A DNA stretch of 64,000 nucleotides from Eutreptiella sp. 'Long Island Sound 2002' (GCA_964036045.1 OZ038383.1:93442086-93506085); one strand, 5' to 3'. Counted from the first letter of the stretch, positions 12,180 to 23,828 are shown. A program made the numbers and translations. Notes: generated from the letters alone by a model not told the origin.

Positions 12180-14272
12180 CAGAGGGGTGTAGACCCCTCT
12201 TAGGAATTGGCGCGTGGGCACACGCCAATTCCTAGAGGGGTGTAGCCCCTGTTAGGAATCGGCGCGTGGGCACGCGCCGATTCCCAGAGGGGTCTTATTT
12301 GGGGGGTCTACACCCCCCAAATAATTGACGCATGGGCATGCGTCAAATATTTTGGGGGTCTAGACCCCCCACATAATTGACGCATAGGGTTGCGTCAATT
12401 ATTTGGGGGGTGTAGACCCCCCAAACAATTAACGGATGTATGTCCGTCAATTATTCTGGGGGTCTACATCCCCAAAATAATTGACGGGTGCATGTCCGTC
12501 AATTTTGGGGGTGTAGACTCCCCAAACATTTGACGGATCCACATGCGTCAAATATTTTGGGGGTGTAGACCCCCCAAATATTTGACGCATGGGCATGCGT
12601 CAATTATTTTGGGGGTCTAGACCCCCCTAGGACTTGACGCATGGGCATGCGTGAAATAATTGACGCATAGGCATGCGTCAATTATTTGCGGGGTCTACAC
12701 CCCCAAATAATTGACGGATCCATGCCCGTCAATTATTCTGGGGGTGTAGACCCCCCAAATATTTGACGGACATACATCCGTCAAATTTTTTGGAGGTGTA
12801 GACCCCCAAATATTTGACGGACATACATTCATCAATTATTTTGGGGGTGTAGACCCCCCAAATTTTTGACGGATCCACATCCGTCAAATATTTTGGGGGT
12901 GTAGACCCCCCAAATATTTGACCGACATACATCCGTCAAGTATTTTGGAGGTGTAGACCCCCAAATATTTGACGGACATACATCCGTCAATTATTTTGGG
13001 GATGTAGCCCCCCCAAATATTTGACGGACATACATCCGTCAAATATTTTTGGGGTGTAGACCCCCGAAATATTTGACGGACATACATCTGTCCATTTTTT
13101 TGGAGGTGTAGACCCTCCAAATATTTGACGGACATACATCCGTCAAATATTTTGGGGGTGTAGACCCCCAATATATTTGACGGACATACATCCGTCAAAT
13201 ATTTTGGGGGTGCAGACCCCCCAAATATTTGACGGACATACATGCGTCAATTATTTTTGGGGTGCAAACCCCCCAAATATTTGACGGATATACATCCGTC
13301 AAATATTTTGGAGGTCTAGACCCCCCAAATATTTGACGGACATACATCCGTCAATTATTTTTGGGGTGTAGACCCCCCAAATATTTGACGGACATACATC
13401 CGTCAATTATTTTTGGGGTGTAGACCCCCCAAATATTTGACGGACATACATCCGTCAAATATTTTGGGGGTGTAGACCCCCCAAATAATTGACGGACATA
13501 CATCCGTCAAATATTTATGGGGTGTAGACCCCCCAAATATTTGACGGACATACATCGGTCAATTATTTTGGGGGTGTAGACCCCCCAAATATTTGACGGA
13601 CATACATCCGTCAATCATTTTGGGGGTGTAGACCCCCCAAATATTTGACGGATCCACATGCGTCAAATATTTTGGGGGTGTAGACCCCCCAAATATTTGA
13701 CGGACATACATCCGTCATATATTTTGGGGGTGTAGACCCCCCAAATAATTGACGGACATACATCCGTCAAATATTTATGGGGTGTAGACCCCCCAAATAT
13801 TTGACGGACATACATCCGTCAAATATTTTGGGGGTGTAGACCCCCCAAATATTTGACGGACATACATCCGTCAATCGTTTTGGGGGTGTAGACCCCCCAA
13901 ATATTTGACGGATCCACGTGCGTCAAATATTTTGGGGGTGTAGACCCCCCAAATATTTGACGGACATACATCTGTCAATTATTTTGGGGGTGTAGACCCC
14001 CCAAATATTTGACGGACATACATCCGTCAAATATTTGGGGGTGTAGACCCCCCAAATTTTTGACGGATCCACATCCGTCAAATATTTTGGGGGTGTAGAC
14101 CCCCCAAATATTTGACGGACATACATCGGTCAATTATTTTGGGGGTGTAGACCCCCCAAATATTTGACGGATCCACATCCGTCAAATATTTTGGGGCTGT
14201 ACACCCCCAAAATAATTGACGGATGTATGTCCGTCAATTATTCTGGGGGTCTACACCCCCAAAATATTTGAT
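12180..14272. repeat. 52-bp hairpin satellite (array H1)
   Basis: About 40 units with a modal period of 52 bp. Each unit holds two dyads: gggggtgtagaccccc, and a stem whose commonest form is AAATATTTGACGGA, loop CATACA, and its exact complement (for example 13,431-13,464, 14-bp arms). Units near the left edge have different arm sequences that still pair, such as GGAATCGGCGCGTG with loop GG (12,255-12,284, 14-bp arms) and GACGCAT/ATGCGTC forms (12,325-12,690). The minus-strand frames that read through several units are artefacts of the repeat. Confidence 0.95.
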
Positions 14273-14762
14273 TATGGGGGCCTTTGGGGGCCTATGGGGG
14301 CCTATGGGGGCCTATGGGGGCCTATGGGGACCTATGGGGGCCTATGGGGGTCTATGGGGGCCTATGGGGGTCTATGGGGGCCTATGGGGGCCTATGGGGG
14401 TCTATTGGGGCCTATGGGGACCTACGGGGGCCTATGGGGGCCTATGGGGGCCTATGGGGGCCTATGGGGGCCTTTGGGGGCCTATGGGGGCCTATGGCGA
14501 CCTATGCGGGCCTATGGGGGCCTATGGGGGCCTATGGGGACCTATGGGGGCCTATGGGGTTCTATGGCGGCCTATGGGGGCCTATGGGCACCTTTGGGGA
14601 CCTATGGGGGCCTATGGGGACCTATGGGGGCCTATGGGGACCTTTGGGGGCCTATGGGGGCCAATGGGGGTCTATGGGGGCCTATGGGGACCTATGGGGG
14701 CCTATGGGGGCCTTTGGGGGTCTATGGGGGCCTATGGGGGCCTATGGGGGCCTATGGCGACC
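14273..14762. repeat. 10-bp G-rich satellite (cctatggggg)n
   Basis: Nearly 50 head-to-tail units of cctatggggg with few substitutions. Because the period is not a multiple of three and the unit has no stop, all three plus frames are open (14,216-14,824; 14,223-14,774; 14,284-15,006), each giving a MGAYGGLWGP-like repeat. I treat these as non-coding. Confidence 0.97.
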
Positions 14763-14939
14763 TTTGGCCCTTGAGGGATGTGTGGGGCTACATAACCACC
14801 TATCGGACTATGCAACCCCTGTAGCAACCCGTTGGGCACACTTTGACCACCCAAACACTTCAAATGGGCATGGTACGCGCACAAACAAAGCAGGGCAAAT
14901 GTGCCAAAATTGGGCCAACCTGTTGATATTTGACAGGTT
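14763..14939. other. Unique sequence between satellite and element end
   Basis: No gene or repeat recognised. It may be the interior of the truncated element whose end lies at 15,008. Confidence 0.35.
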
Positions 14940-15008
14940 AATTTTTACACCCTTTCATATATTGAAAATTAAAATTAACCATATTGGTTTTAACGTAGGT
15001 GTCTAGGG
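14940..15008. mobile_element. Lone terminus related to the TA-flanked element at 44-46 kb
   Basis: Reading inward from 15,008 on the minus strand the sequence begins CCCTAG, then shares caatatggtta, ttaatttt and a tatatga motif at matching spacing with the left end of the 44,254-45,974 element. The base pair outside CTAGGG is TA (15,009-15,010). I find no partner terminus to the left before the satellites, so it looks truncated. Confidence 0.5.
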
Positions 15009-15009
15009 T

Positions 15010-15450
15010 AAGGTCGAGTTGCCGAATAGTCCGCACGCCACGGTGCATCAATTTGCTCCCAAATACACCCATCTATGCACCAAAATGGTGAGTTGACGGA
15101 TAGTCTGCACCCCAATATGCATGCGTTTCCCCCCAGAGCACCCATCCCTGCACCAAAAGAGTATGTTGATGGGTAGTGTTTACTCAAAAACACCCATCTA
15201 TACACCAAAAGGGTGACTTGACAGATAGTCTGCACCCCCACGTGCATGAGTTTCTACCCCAAAGGGTGAGTTGACGGATAGTGTGCACATATCTGTGCAT
15301 AGCTTTCTACCCAAAAAAAAATGCATACAAAGGTGTTTTTGAGTAGAAACTCATGCATTTTGGGTGGGGACTATCTGTCAAGTCACCCTTTGGGTGCATA
15401 GATGGGTGTTTGAAGTAGAAAGGCATGCACCTTGGTGTGGGGACTATGTA
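15010..15450. repeat. ~73-bp repeats in an inverted arrangement
   Basis: Units at 15,040-15,300 read ggtgagttgacggatagt ... cacccatctatgcacc, the reverse of the units at 15,330-15,440 (gtagaaactcatgca ... gggtgcatagatgggtg). The switch lies near 15,310-15,340. Same family as 1,325-1,605. Confidence 0.7.
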
Positions 15451-15489
15451 AAAACAAACCCAGCCTTTCGGTGCACATATGGGTTATTT

Positions 15490-18400
15490 TTGGGTACTGG
15501 CAACATGTCTAGTGCCTTTTGCATTGTGGTTGTTTTTGGCGGTTGTCTCACCACCCATTGCCCATTGTACTGTTGCCCACCTAGCAAGAGTTCTAGTGCC
15601 CACGGCTCTAAATGCGGGAGTGCCTAGCAGGAGCTCCACTGTTCACTACCCCTCGCAGTTTTGAAATGCCGAGCAGGAATTGCACTACTCACTACGTCCC
15701 TCAATGTGACGATGCATCACATGACATCTATACCCCTCTACCCCCCGCATTGCCCACCACACCCTACAATCTGGCGGTGCACATCAGGACTTCTCATGCC
15801 CACGGCTCCTCTGCTATGTGGCTGTTCCCAAGATTAGGTTCTCGGCCCCATTCCCCTTGTGTTGTGGCAGTGCCCAGCGGCAGTCTCTTCGCCATCGCCC
15901 CATGCAATGCGGGAGCCCTTAGCAAGAGTTCCACTCCCTGCTACCCCTTGCCATGGGGCAATGCACAGTAGGAGTTCCATTGCCCAATACCCCCTACAAC
16001 GCAACGGTGAGCAATGCTCAACAGTGGTATGCCGCCCAGTACCCCCTCCAGTGCGGCAATGCATAACAGGCCGCCCCTTGCCCCTTGGTGTGCAGCACTT
16101 TGTAGGAGTACCATGTGTGGCCATGCAAGGCAACAGTTCCGGTGCCCCATGTGGCTGTCCATGGCAAGCATTCTATTCCCCTCTATCACGGGCACTTGGG
16201 CACTGCCTGGCTAGAGTTCCACTGCCTATTGCCTATTGCCCCTACATGGTGTTAGTGCCAAATAGGAGTTGCACCGTCTAGTGCCCTCGTTGGTGTGGTA
16301 GTACGTAGTAGGAGTTCCAATGCTAATTACCCCTTTGCAGTGGACCAGTGGCCCTCATGAGCTGCAGTGCCGCCTGCCCGATGAAGTCTGGAATTGCCCA
16401 TGGGTATTTCCACTCCCCATTGGCCCTTGCACTGTAGCAATGTCCAACGCGACTTATAACGCCCCCTGATTGTTAGCATGCGGCAATGCCCAAGAGGAGG
16501 TGCATGACGAATGCAATGTTGAATCCAGTAATGCTAGGATGATATGACGCTACCCACAGCCCCCTAGAGTATGGCCGTGTTCCGCAAGAGTTCCACTACC
16601 AGGTGCTCACTGCAATGTGGTAGTGCTTGGGACAAGTTCCCCAACCCTTGGCCCCGTGCACTGGGCCATGGGCTGCAGTGCATTGTTCAAGAGGAGTACT
16701 GCTGCCCAGTGCCCCCTTCAAATGTGGTAGTGCTCAACAAGAGTTGTGCTACCCACTACCATGTGTAGTGTAGCACTACCTAGCACGGGTTGCATGTCCA
16801 TCCCCCTTTGCAGTGTGGGAGTGCTCAGCAAGAGTTCTATTGCCCTCTGCCCCTTGAAATGTGGCACTGCCCAACAGCAGATCATCAACTACCCGTTGCC
16901 CCGTGCATTGTGCGAGATTGCGTCACAAAATTGCTACTGCCCACTTCCTGCGGTGATGCGAAATGCGCTTCATAGAAAACCACTACCCTCTACCCCCTGA
17001 TGTGTGGCACTGTGCCGGAGGATTTTCAATTAACCGCGCACTTGAAGCATAGCAGTGCCCATCAAGCCTTTCATGGCCTGTTGGTCCTTGCATGCGAGCT
17101 ATGCTTACTAGGGTTTCCATAGTTCACTAGCGTGAGGAAGCACACATTAAGTTTTTCGCCCTATGTACTTGGCATCGTTTAGCATGAGTATCACTGCCCA
17201 TTGTTCCGTGCAAGGGGCCAGTGCCAAGCAGCAGCTCCACTACCCACTACCCTGCACAGTGTGGCAGTGCCCAACACGAGTTCAACTGCCCAAGCCCCGT
17301 GCAACAGGGGAGTGCCACATTGGGGTTCAATTGCCTGCGCCCCCTTACAGTGTGGCAATGCCTAATGGGATTTCCACTACTTGTTGCCTACAGTGGGTCA
17401 GTGCCTAGCAAGTGTTCCACTGCCCATTGCCTTTTGCATTGTGACAACGCACAACACTCGTCCCCATGCCTGCTACCCATTGCAGTGGGGCAACACCCAG
17501 CACGAGTTTCATTGCCCACTGCAACTTGCAACCTGGTAATGCTTGGCACGCCCACCACTACCCGCTGCCCCCAACAAAGCAACGCGCACAAGAGTACGAC
17601 CACTGCCGCTCTATGTAGTCTAGCAGTGCGTAGTACAAGTTCTATTGCCCACTAGGTGAATGCAACGTGGCAATGCTCAAAAGGCATTTCGCTGCCCACT
17701 GCCTTTTGTACTGTGGGACTCCTTAGTAAGACTTCAATTGCCTACTACCCCTTGCAATGTGGCAGTGCGCAGCATGACTTCAACTACCTATTGCCAACCT
17801 AAGTGTGGTGGTGTGTCAAGACTGCTATTGTCCACTATGCCCGGCAGTTCAAAAGCGTGTAGTAGGTGATCCCTTGGGCACCGCCCCTTCGACTATGGTA
17901 GTGTGTCGGTGGACCCTATTGCCCCTTAACACTTACAATGTAGTAGTGCCGATCATGACTTCCATTGCCTACTCCCCCCTTCACTGTGGCAGTGCCTAGT
18001 AGGAATTCTACTACCCGCTACCCCTTGCGGTGAGGTAGCGCTAACTTGGATTGGTACTAGCAGCTGCCCTGAGCAATGTGGTAGGTCCATCCATGCTTCG
18101 AGCCCACAGCCGCCGGTCCAGCAGTTCCTGGCAAGAGGTCCATAGCCCGCTGCCTCTTGCATTGTGGCAATGCTCAGCAACTCTGTCAGTGCCCATTGCC
18201 CCTTGCAATGCACTATTGCTCAGCAGGGCTTCTATGCCCACTATCCCGTTATGAGTTGCACTGCCCAACATGAGTTCCACTACCTGCCATGTGCAGTGTG
18301 GCAAAGCCCAATAGATACTCTAATGCCCACAGCCCCTTGCTATTTGGCTCCCTTGCAGCGTAGCATTATGCTACATGAATTCCACTCCCCATTGCCCCCT

Positions 18401-19115
18401 ACAATTTGGCCCTGCACTGCACCAGTTCCACTACATGGTGCCTCGTGCAGCGTGCCAGAGCTTACCGGGACCTCCACTGCCCATTGCCCCTCGTAGTGTG
18501 ACACTGTCCACTTGCAGCTCCACTACCCAATGCGCCTGTAATTGTGGCATTGTCTCACAGGGCACCCATTCCCCTCTACACCCTGAAGTGCAACAGTCCA
18601 GCAAGAGACTCATTGCCCAAAACCCTCTGCAGTCTGACTTTGCACATGAGTAGTGGTCTTTTGCTCTCTGCCTCCTGCATTGTGCGAGTCTTTAGGAGGA
18701 GTTCTTTTGGTTGTTTCCCACTCCACCGTGGCAATGCTGGACAAGAGCTCCACTGCCCGCTGACCCTTGTAGTGCGGCGATGCTAAGCAAGTCCCCATGT
18801 ATTGACACAATAAACAGCAAGGGCTGCACCGCCCTCTGCCTCATGTCGTGTGGCACTCCTCAGCAGCAATAATAGTGCCCACTGCCCCCCATATAGTGGT
18901 TGTACTCACCGTGAGTTCTCCTATTTTCTTGCCCTTGCACTGTGGCGCTACCGAACAGCCATTGGATTGCCTAGTGCCCCATCTAATGTTCCATTGCGGG
19001 CTGCCCCTTGCAGTGCTGTACTGCCGAGCAACAAATCCTTTCCCCACTACCATCTAGAGTGAGCCAATCCGCAACAAGAGTTGCATTGCCTTTTACCATG
19101 TGGAATGCTGCATTG
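15490..19115 (-). repeat. Diverged array of the ~50-bp satellite family, reverse orientation
   Basis: About 70 degenerate units of the form ttccactgcccactacccc, ttgcaatgtggcagtg, cccagcaagag. These are the reverse complement of the sub-units in the 1.9-8.7 kb array. No 1,134-bp higher order is visible. The many 60-140-codon plus-strand frames (His/Cys/Pro/Ser-rich) repeat with the units and I do not call them genes. Confidence 0.85.
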
Positions 19116-19119
19116 CCTT

Positions 19120-20365
19120 GTACATATCACCGCAGCACTTGTGCGGGGGAGTACACCCCCTGCGGTGATATGTACAACGGTCAACACCCTTCTATATATC
19201 ACCGCAGCACTTGTTCAGGGGAGTACACCCCTTGCGGTGATATGTACAAGGGTCTACACCCTTGTACATATCACCGCAACACTTGTAGAGGGGAGTACAC
19301 CCCGTGCCATGATATGTAGAAGGGTTTACACCCTTGTGCATATCACCGCTGCACTTGTATACGGGTGGGTGTACATAGCCTGCGGTGATATGTACAAGGG
19401 TCTACACCCTTGTATTTATCACGGCAGTATTTTTATAGGGGAGTGCACCCCGTGCGGTGATATGTAGAAGGGTTTACACCCTTGTGCATATCACCGCGGC
19501 GCTTGTACAGGGCAGTAGACCCCCTACGGTGATATGTACAAGGGTCTACACCCTTGTATTTGTCACGGCAGTATTTGTATAGGGGAGTGCACCCCGTGCG
19601 GTGATATGTAGAAGGGTTTGCAACCTTTGATATATGACCGCAGTTCTTGTAAAGGGGAGTACACCCCCTGCGGTGATATGTACAAGGGTCTACACCATTG
19701 TACATATCACCACAGCACTTGTACAGGGGAGTGGACCCCTTGGGGTGGTATGTAGAAGGGTCTACACTTGTACATATCACTGCAGCACTTGTACACGCTA
19801 GTACACCCCCTGCGGTGATATGCACAGGGGTCTACACTCTTGTACATATCACCACAACACTTGTTGTGGGGAGTTTTCCCCCTGCAGTGATATGTACAAG
19901 CGTCTACACCCTTGTATATATCACCCAACCACTTGCAGAGGGGAATAGACCCCGTGCGGTGAAATGGAGAAGGGTCTACACCCTTGTACATATCACCACA
20001 GCACTTGTACAGGGGAGTATACCCCCTGCGGTGATATGTAGAAAGGTCTACACCCCTCTATGTATCACCGTAGCACTTGTAGAGGGCAGTAGACCCCCTG
20101 CGGTGATATGTACAAGGGTCTACACCGTTGTACATATCACCGCATCACTTGTACAGGGGAATAGACCCCCTTCGGTGATATGTACAAGGTCTACACCCTT
20201 GTACATATCACCGCAGCGCTTGTACAGGGGAGTAGACCCCCTGCGGTGATATGTACAAGGTCTACACCCTTGTGCATATCACCGCAGCTTTTTTACAGGG
20301 GAGTACCACCCCAGCGGTGATAGATCTACACCCCTCTATGTATCACCGCATCACTTGTAGAGGAG
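19120..20365. repeat. 72-bp hairpin satellite (array H2)
   Basis: About 17 units; successive atatcaccgcagcac landmarks at 19,124, 19,196 and 19,268 give the period. Each unit has ACAAGGGT/ACCCTTGT arms around ctac, and TATCACCGCA/TGCGGTGATA arms enclosing a caggggagtacaccccctg dyad. Substitutions are common but the arms usually still pair. Long frames on both strands (e.g. 19,698-20,249) follow the repeat. Confidence 0.95.
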
Positions 20366-20374
20366 CAAGAATTC

Positions 20375-20625
20375 CCCTGCCCATTGCCCCCTCCAGTATG
20401 GCTGTGTGCAACATGATTTTCACCGCCCATTGCTCCTTGGAGCATGGCATTGCTTACCAAGAGTTGCAGCGGAGGGTTGCCCATGCAGCATGGCAATGAT
20501 GAACAAGATTCTCAACGCCTCGTCCTCTTGGCAATGTGGCAGTGCCCCTGACTAGGTCCACTACCCACTGCCCCTCTCAGTGTGGTAGTACGTCACACCA
20601 CATCCATTCGGTTCTGCCCCCTTGA
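20375..20625 (-). repeat. Inverted homologue of the 1,134-bp satellite edge
   Basis: The segment gtatggctgtgtgcaacatg ... ccgcccattgctcc ... gtggtagtacgtcacaccac matches the reverse complement of about 8,510-8,700 in the same order, with substitutions. It is therefore a diverged piece of the 1.9-8.7 kb array in the opposite orientation. Confidence 0.75.
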
Positions 20626-20639
20626 ATGCTACTCGGTTA

Positions 20640-21310
20640 AATTGTTCTCCATACACCGCAAAATTGGTTGAAAAGCCCGCATTGGGAGATACTCACCTCG
20701 CTAACTAAGATGCAGGACTAGGGCGGACGTTATGCGTTTATTGAACGTGTTTCCAAAGTTGCTCATTTTCACCTCAAAGTAGGATGTGCTAGACGGCTTG
20801 GAATTACAAGATACCTGCTGATTGTGTTGCGCCTTCGCGGTCATTTTGGGCTACTCCAATCATAATGTTGACGCATGGTTTCCCCACAAATAGTTGTTAA
20901 CTGCCTGTTGCTGCTGCTGTGGTTGTGTGGTCAAAATGTACCACCGCATGGCACCATGTTGCACCAAATGCCTCATGGAACATCCATTTGCAATCATTTT
21001 GATGGGCCAATCATTGTGAAAGATGAACATCCCTCATTGGACAAATGTGGTCGACACCCGTGGTGATCGCACTGAAACATGGTGAAAAGCGGTCATTTTT
21101 TGCATACCAAATGAGCTATAAACCAGGATAGAGGGCTCAAAATGGCCCACAATTTATTTCAGATGATGTGCATTTGCCCTGCAATGTTTTTGAGCCCCTT
21201 AGATGCTAATGTTGAGCGATTGTGTCCACACAAATAATTCTTTAATCCTATGCCTGATCCTGTTGCCACTTTTGTCCTCTTGTTGCTCCTTGTTGAATGC
21301 AGCTGGAATC
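20640..21310. repeat. Three-copy repeat, copy A
   Basis: Begins with accgcaaaattggttgaaaa and shares with copies B and C the landmarks tacaagatacct, tgttgcgccttcgc, gttaactgcctgttgctgct, gtaccaccgcatggc and gatgttgagcgattgtgtcc. Offset to copy B is about 668 bp. No convincing gene; the origin could be an old transposon. Confidence 0.75.
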
Positions 21311-21316
21311 CATTGC

Positions 21317-21775
21317 TGTCCATGCACCGCAAAATTGGTTGAAAAGCCCGAATTGGGAGATACTCACCTTGGTAACTAAGATGCAGGACTAGGGGAGTCC
21401 TTAGGGGTTTATTGAACCTGTTTCCAAAATTGCTTATTTTCACCCCAAAGCAGAATTTGCTAGACGGCTTGGAATTACAAGATACCTACTTCATGTGTTG
21501 CGCCTTCGCTTCGCGGTCATTTTGAGCTACTCCAATCATGATGATGAGCCACAGTTTCCCCACAGATAGTTCTTAACTGCCTGTTGCTGCTGCTGTGGTT
21601 GTGTGGAAATTGGTTGAAAAACGGCTCCATGTCGCTTCAAAATGGACCATTGCATGGCGCCATTGCGCGGCATATGCCTCATCGAAAACCCATTGCAATC
21701 ATTTCATGCTCCAATCATTGTGAAAGATAAACATCCTTCATTGCAAAAAATGGGTGACACTCTTTCTGAAAACTT
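21317..21775. repeat. Three-copy repeat, copy B
   Basis: Aligns to 20,650-21,050 with substitutions and small indels (for example cttcgcttcgcgg against cttcgcgg). It ends near aaaatgggtgacact. Confidence 0.75.
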
Positions 21776-22089
21776 TTACTGAGGCGGCCCCAGCTGCCCA
21801 CTTGTTTGGACCCCATTGGGCGTCAATTTGGCGTTTTCAAGCCAGAATCTAGTTTTGTTGTGCGTGTTGCATGCCGGAATTGTGTCATTGTTGTGAGCAG
21901 TGTTCTTTCTTTGCCTGCAGACCAGTGTGTTGCGTGCTGTGCTGTGTAGTATGGCTTGCTGTACGCCATTGCACAAACGTACCCTGTGCATTGTGTTTCT
22001 GTGTATGGCAGCAATACCAGCAATACCGAACTATACAGTTGTCACATCAAGCCGTTGTAAAACAGAGGAACAAAAAAAGAATGAGCCAT
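21776..22089. other. Spacer between repeat copies
   Basis: Unique sequence with short open frames on both strands. I see nothing gene-like. Confidence 0.3.
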
Positions 22090-22450
22090 GGCTAATTCTT
22101 TTGGTCGTTGAAAAAACGGCTCATTTTCACCTTAAAATGGACCACCGCATGGCATCATGGCGCAACATATGCCTCACTGAAGACCCTTCATTGGATAAAT
22201 GTGGTTGACACCTGTCTTAAACTTTTAGGATGATCGCCCTGACAGTAAGTCAAAAACGGTCATTTTTGCATGCCAAATCGGCTATAAACTGGGCTAGAGG
22301 GCTCAAAATGACCCGCAACTTGTTTCAGATGATGCGCATTTGCTCTGCGGTGGTTTTGAGGTACTTGGAAGCCGATGTTGAGCGATTGTGTCCACAGAAA
22401 TATCTTTTTTGTCTGCTTGATGCTGCTGCTACTGGTGCTGCTTGCTGCTT
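22090..22450. repeat. Three-copy repeat, copy C (second half only)
   Basis: Matches 20,935-21,250 of copy A: accaccgcatggcatcatgg, gtcaaaaacggtcatttttg, gctataaactgg, and gatgttgagcgattgtgtcc at the end. Confidence 0.65.
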
Positions 22451-22547
22451 GCTCCTTGGTACCACTGAGCTGGTGGTACCAGTCAGGTTTTATAGCCCTC
22501 TTTAGGGTGTAAGGTGGAGCTACCTTTTTTAGCAAGCAGCAAGCAGC
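22437..22547. repeat. 17-bp inverted repeat ending in a CAG tract
   Basis: GCTGCTTGCTGCTTGCT (22,437-22,453) is the exact reverse complement of 22,531-22,547. A second dyad, GGTACCAC/GTGGTACC, lies inside the loop (22,457-22,479). Confidence 0.85.
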
Positions 22548-22711
22548 AGCAGCAGCAGCAGCAGCAGCCAGCATGTCCAAAATGGGAAAAAATCAGAACT
22601 CCGTCTTGGTGGTTCAGATTCGGGCAAATTTTTATGGATGATACCAATGGGGATGAAGTACAATCACAAAAGGTTTTGTTCACCACTGTTGATCTCAAAC
22701 CTCAACAGTGA
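22514..22711 (+). CDS. Exon-like frame: poly-Gln then Trp/Phe-rich segment
   Basis: A 65-codon plus frame encodes a Gln tract (the AGC repeat) followed by PACPKWEKIRTPSWWFRFGQ, IFMDDTNGDEVQSQK and VDLKPQQ, then TGA. The part after the Gln tract has protein-like composition. A second frame (22,638-22,979, containing DGRDRASQVVDMGFKNLSK) overlaps it, so a frameshift or an intron near 22,675-22,710 is possible. No family recognised, and coding status is uncertain. Confidence 0.3.
   Translation: MELPFLASSKQQQQQQQQPACPKWEKIRTPSWWFRFGQIFMDDTNGDEVQSQKVLFTTVDLKPQQ
22540..22568. repeat. (AGC)n microsatellite
   Basis: About nine AGC/CAG triplets running out of the right arm of the inverted repeat. 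Confidence 0.9.
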
Positions 22712-23596
22712 TGGCCGGGACCGGGCGTCACAAGTGGTGGACATGGGTTTCAAAAATCTGTCAAAAATAACAAAAAAAACCCTGCCATTTTTTGGCTGGA
22801 TCAGGTGTCAAGGATGTTTGTGGAGGGGCCATTTTAATTGGGACCCACTTCGTCTTGTGGCACTTTTGCAGTTTTTGCAGGTTTTTCCATACTGCCACAG
22901 AAGGATAATCTCAGATCATCAAGACGGGAAACCCCTGAGGCTGCTAGTCCCATCACTCAAACAGTGGGCATGCCATTAACCAATGCTTTTCCCCCTTGGC
23001 TGGCGTGCACCATTTTCAAAGCTTCAGAATGCTGTCAGCTGCAGAGGGTTTGAAGTTTGCATATAAAGGGCTTGTGTCATTGGCGGCTGTGTTGGCATTA
23101 TTTTGCCAGGAAGAACTCAGGCCTGCAAGAAAATAGAGAGATGCAGTGGGTGATTGCATGCAAAGTTCTTGCCTGCACTACTGCATGTTGTGATTCATGT
23201 GTGTTGGGTGGCGGCGATGCTGAGTAACTGATAAAGAACATTTTGCTGTTTTCATTCCATGCGTGCTTGCAGGGCCCATCTTAGATGACTGATGACTGAT
23301 GACGTGATTAAAGTTGTTGGAGCAGTACAGAGACCTCTGGGAACTAGCTGGAATCACCTTGCACAAGATTATCTCGGGCTGACCTGCTCTTACAGCACAA
23401 CCCGCCCCCCCCCCCCCCCCCGGACAGGATCTGACTGAACTGACAGGATCTTGGCCCAAAGTGACAGCAACTGTGGCTGACTGCCAGAAGGTGATTTTTT
23501 TTTTGAATACCAATTCTGCAACCATGCAGAATTGTGCACCAAGAAAACAAACAACCCATCAGAAAAATATGCACCCAATCAGTGTACTTTCTGCAG
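22712..23596. other. Unique sequence with a small ORF and poly-C
   Basis: A 35-codon frame at 23,029-23,136 (MLSAAEGLKFAYKG ...) is protein-like, and the string catataaagg at 23,060 could be a TATA box, but neither is supported further. A poly-C run lies at 23,405-23,420. No clear gene. Confidence 0.25.
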
Positions 23597-23689
23597 GTGT
23601 TGAAATGAATGCCACTCCTGGTGCAGCCCCAATCCCAGGAAATGAACCAGCAGGCATGCCTTCATCCACTGTAGCAAACGCAGATTCAG
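23597..23689 (+). CDS. Possible 93-bp internal exon
   Basis: Bounded by tactttctgcag on the left and CAG|gtatgc on the right, 93 bp long, phase 1 at both ends. In frame it encodes VEMNATPGAAPIPGNEPAGM followed by PSSTVANADS. No flanking exons could be joined with confidence, so this is only a candidate. The opposite strand carries a gene downstream (25,434-23,829), and this segment lies beyond its stop codon. Confidence 0.3.
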
Positions 23690-23828
23690 GTATGCTGCAT
23701 ATGTCTGAAAAGGGGCCCTTGTGTGACCATTACACTTGCTATTAGAGGACAGTGCTTCTGAACTCACGTCAAGGCAGGGCTGAGTGAAATGCTCAGCTGA
23801 GTCACATTGGCACTCCCAGTCCCATGCT

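Noticed and set aside
12255-12284. Bacterial-type intrinsic terminator
   Set aside because: A strong hairpin but no T tract follows, and it is one of many palindromes in a satellite.
12180-14270. CRISPR-like regular array
   Set aside because: There are no unique spacers: both the repeated and intervening parts are the same satellite, and the genome is eukaryotic.
14216-15006. Three overlapping plus-strand ORFs of 183-240 codons
   Set aside because: They are products of the 10-bp satellite, which has no stop in any frame; the same decapeptide appears in all three.
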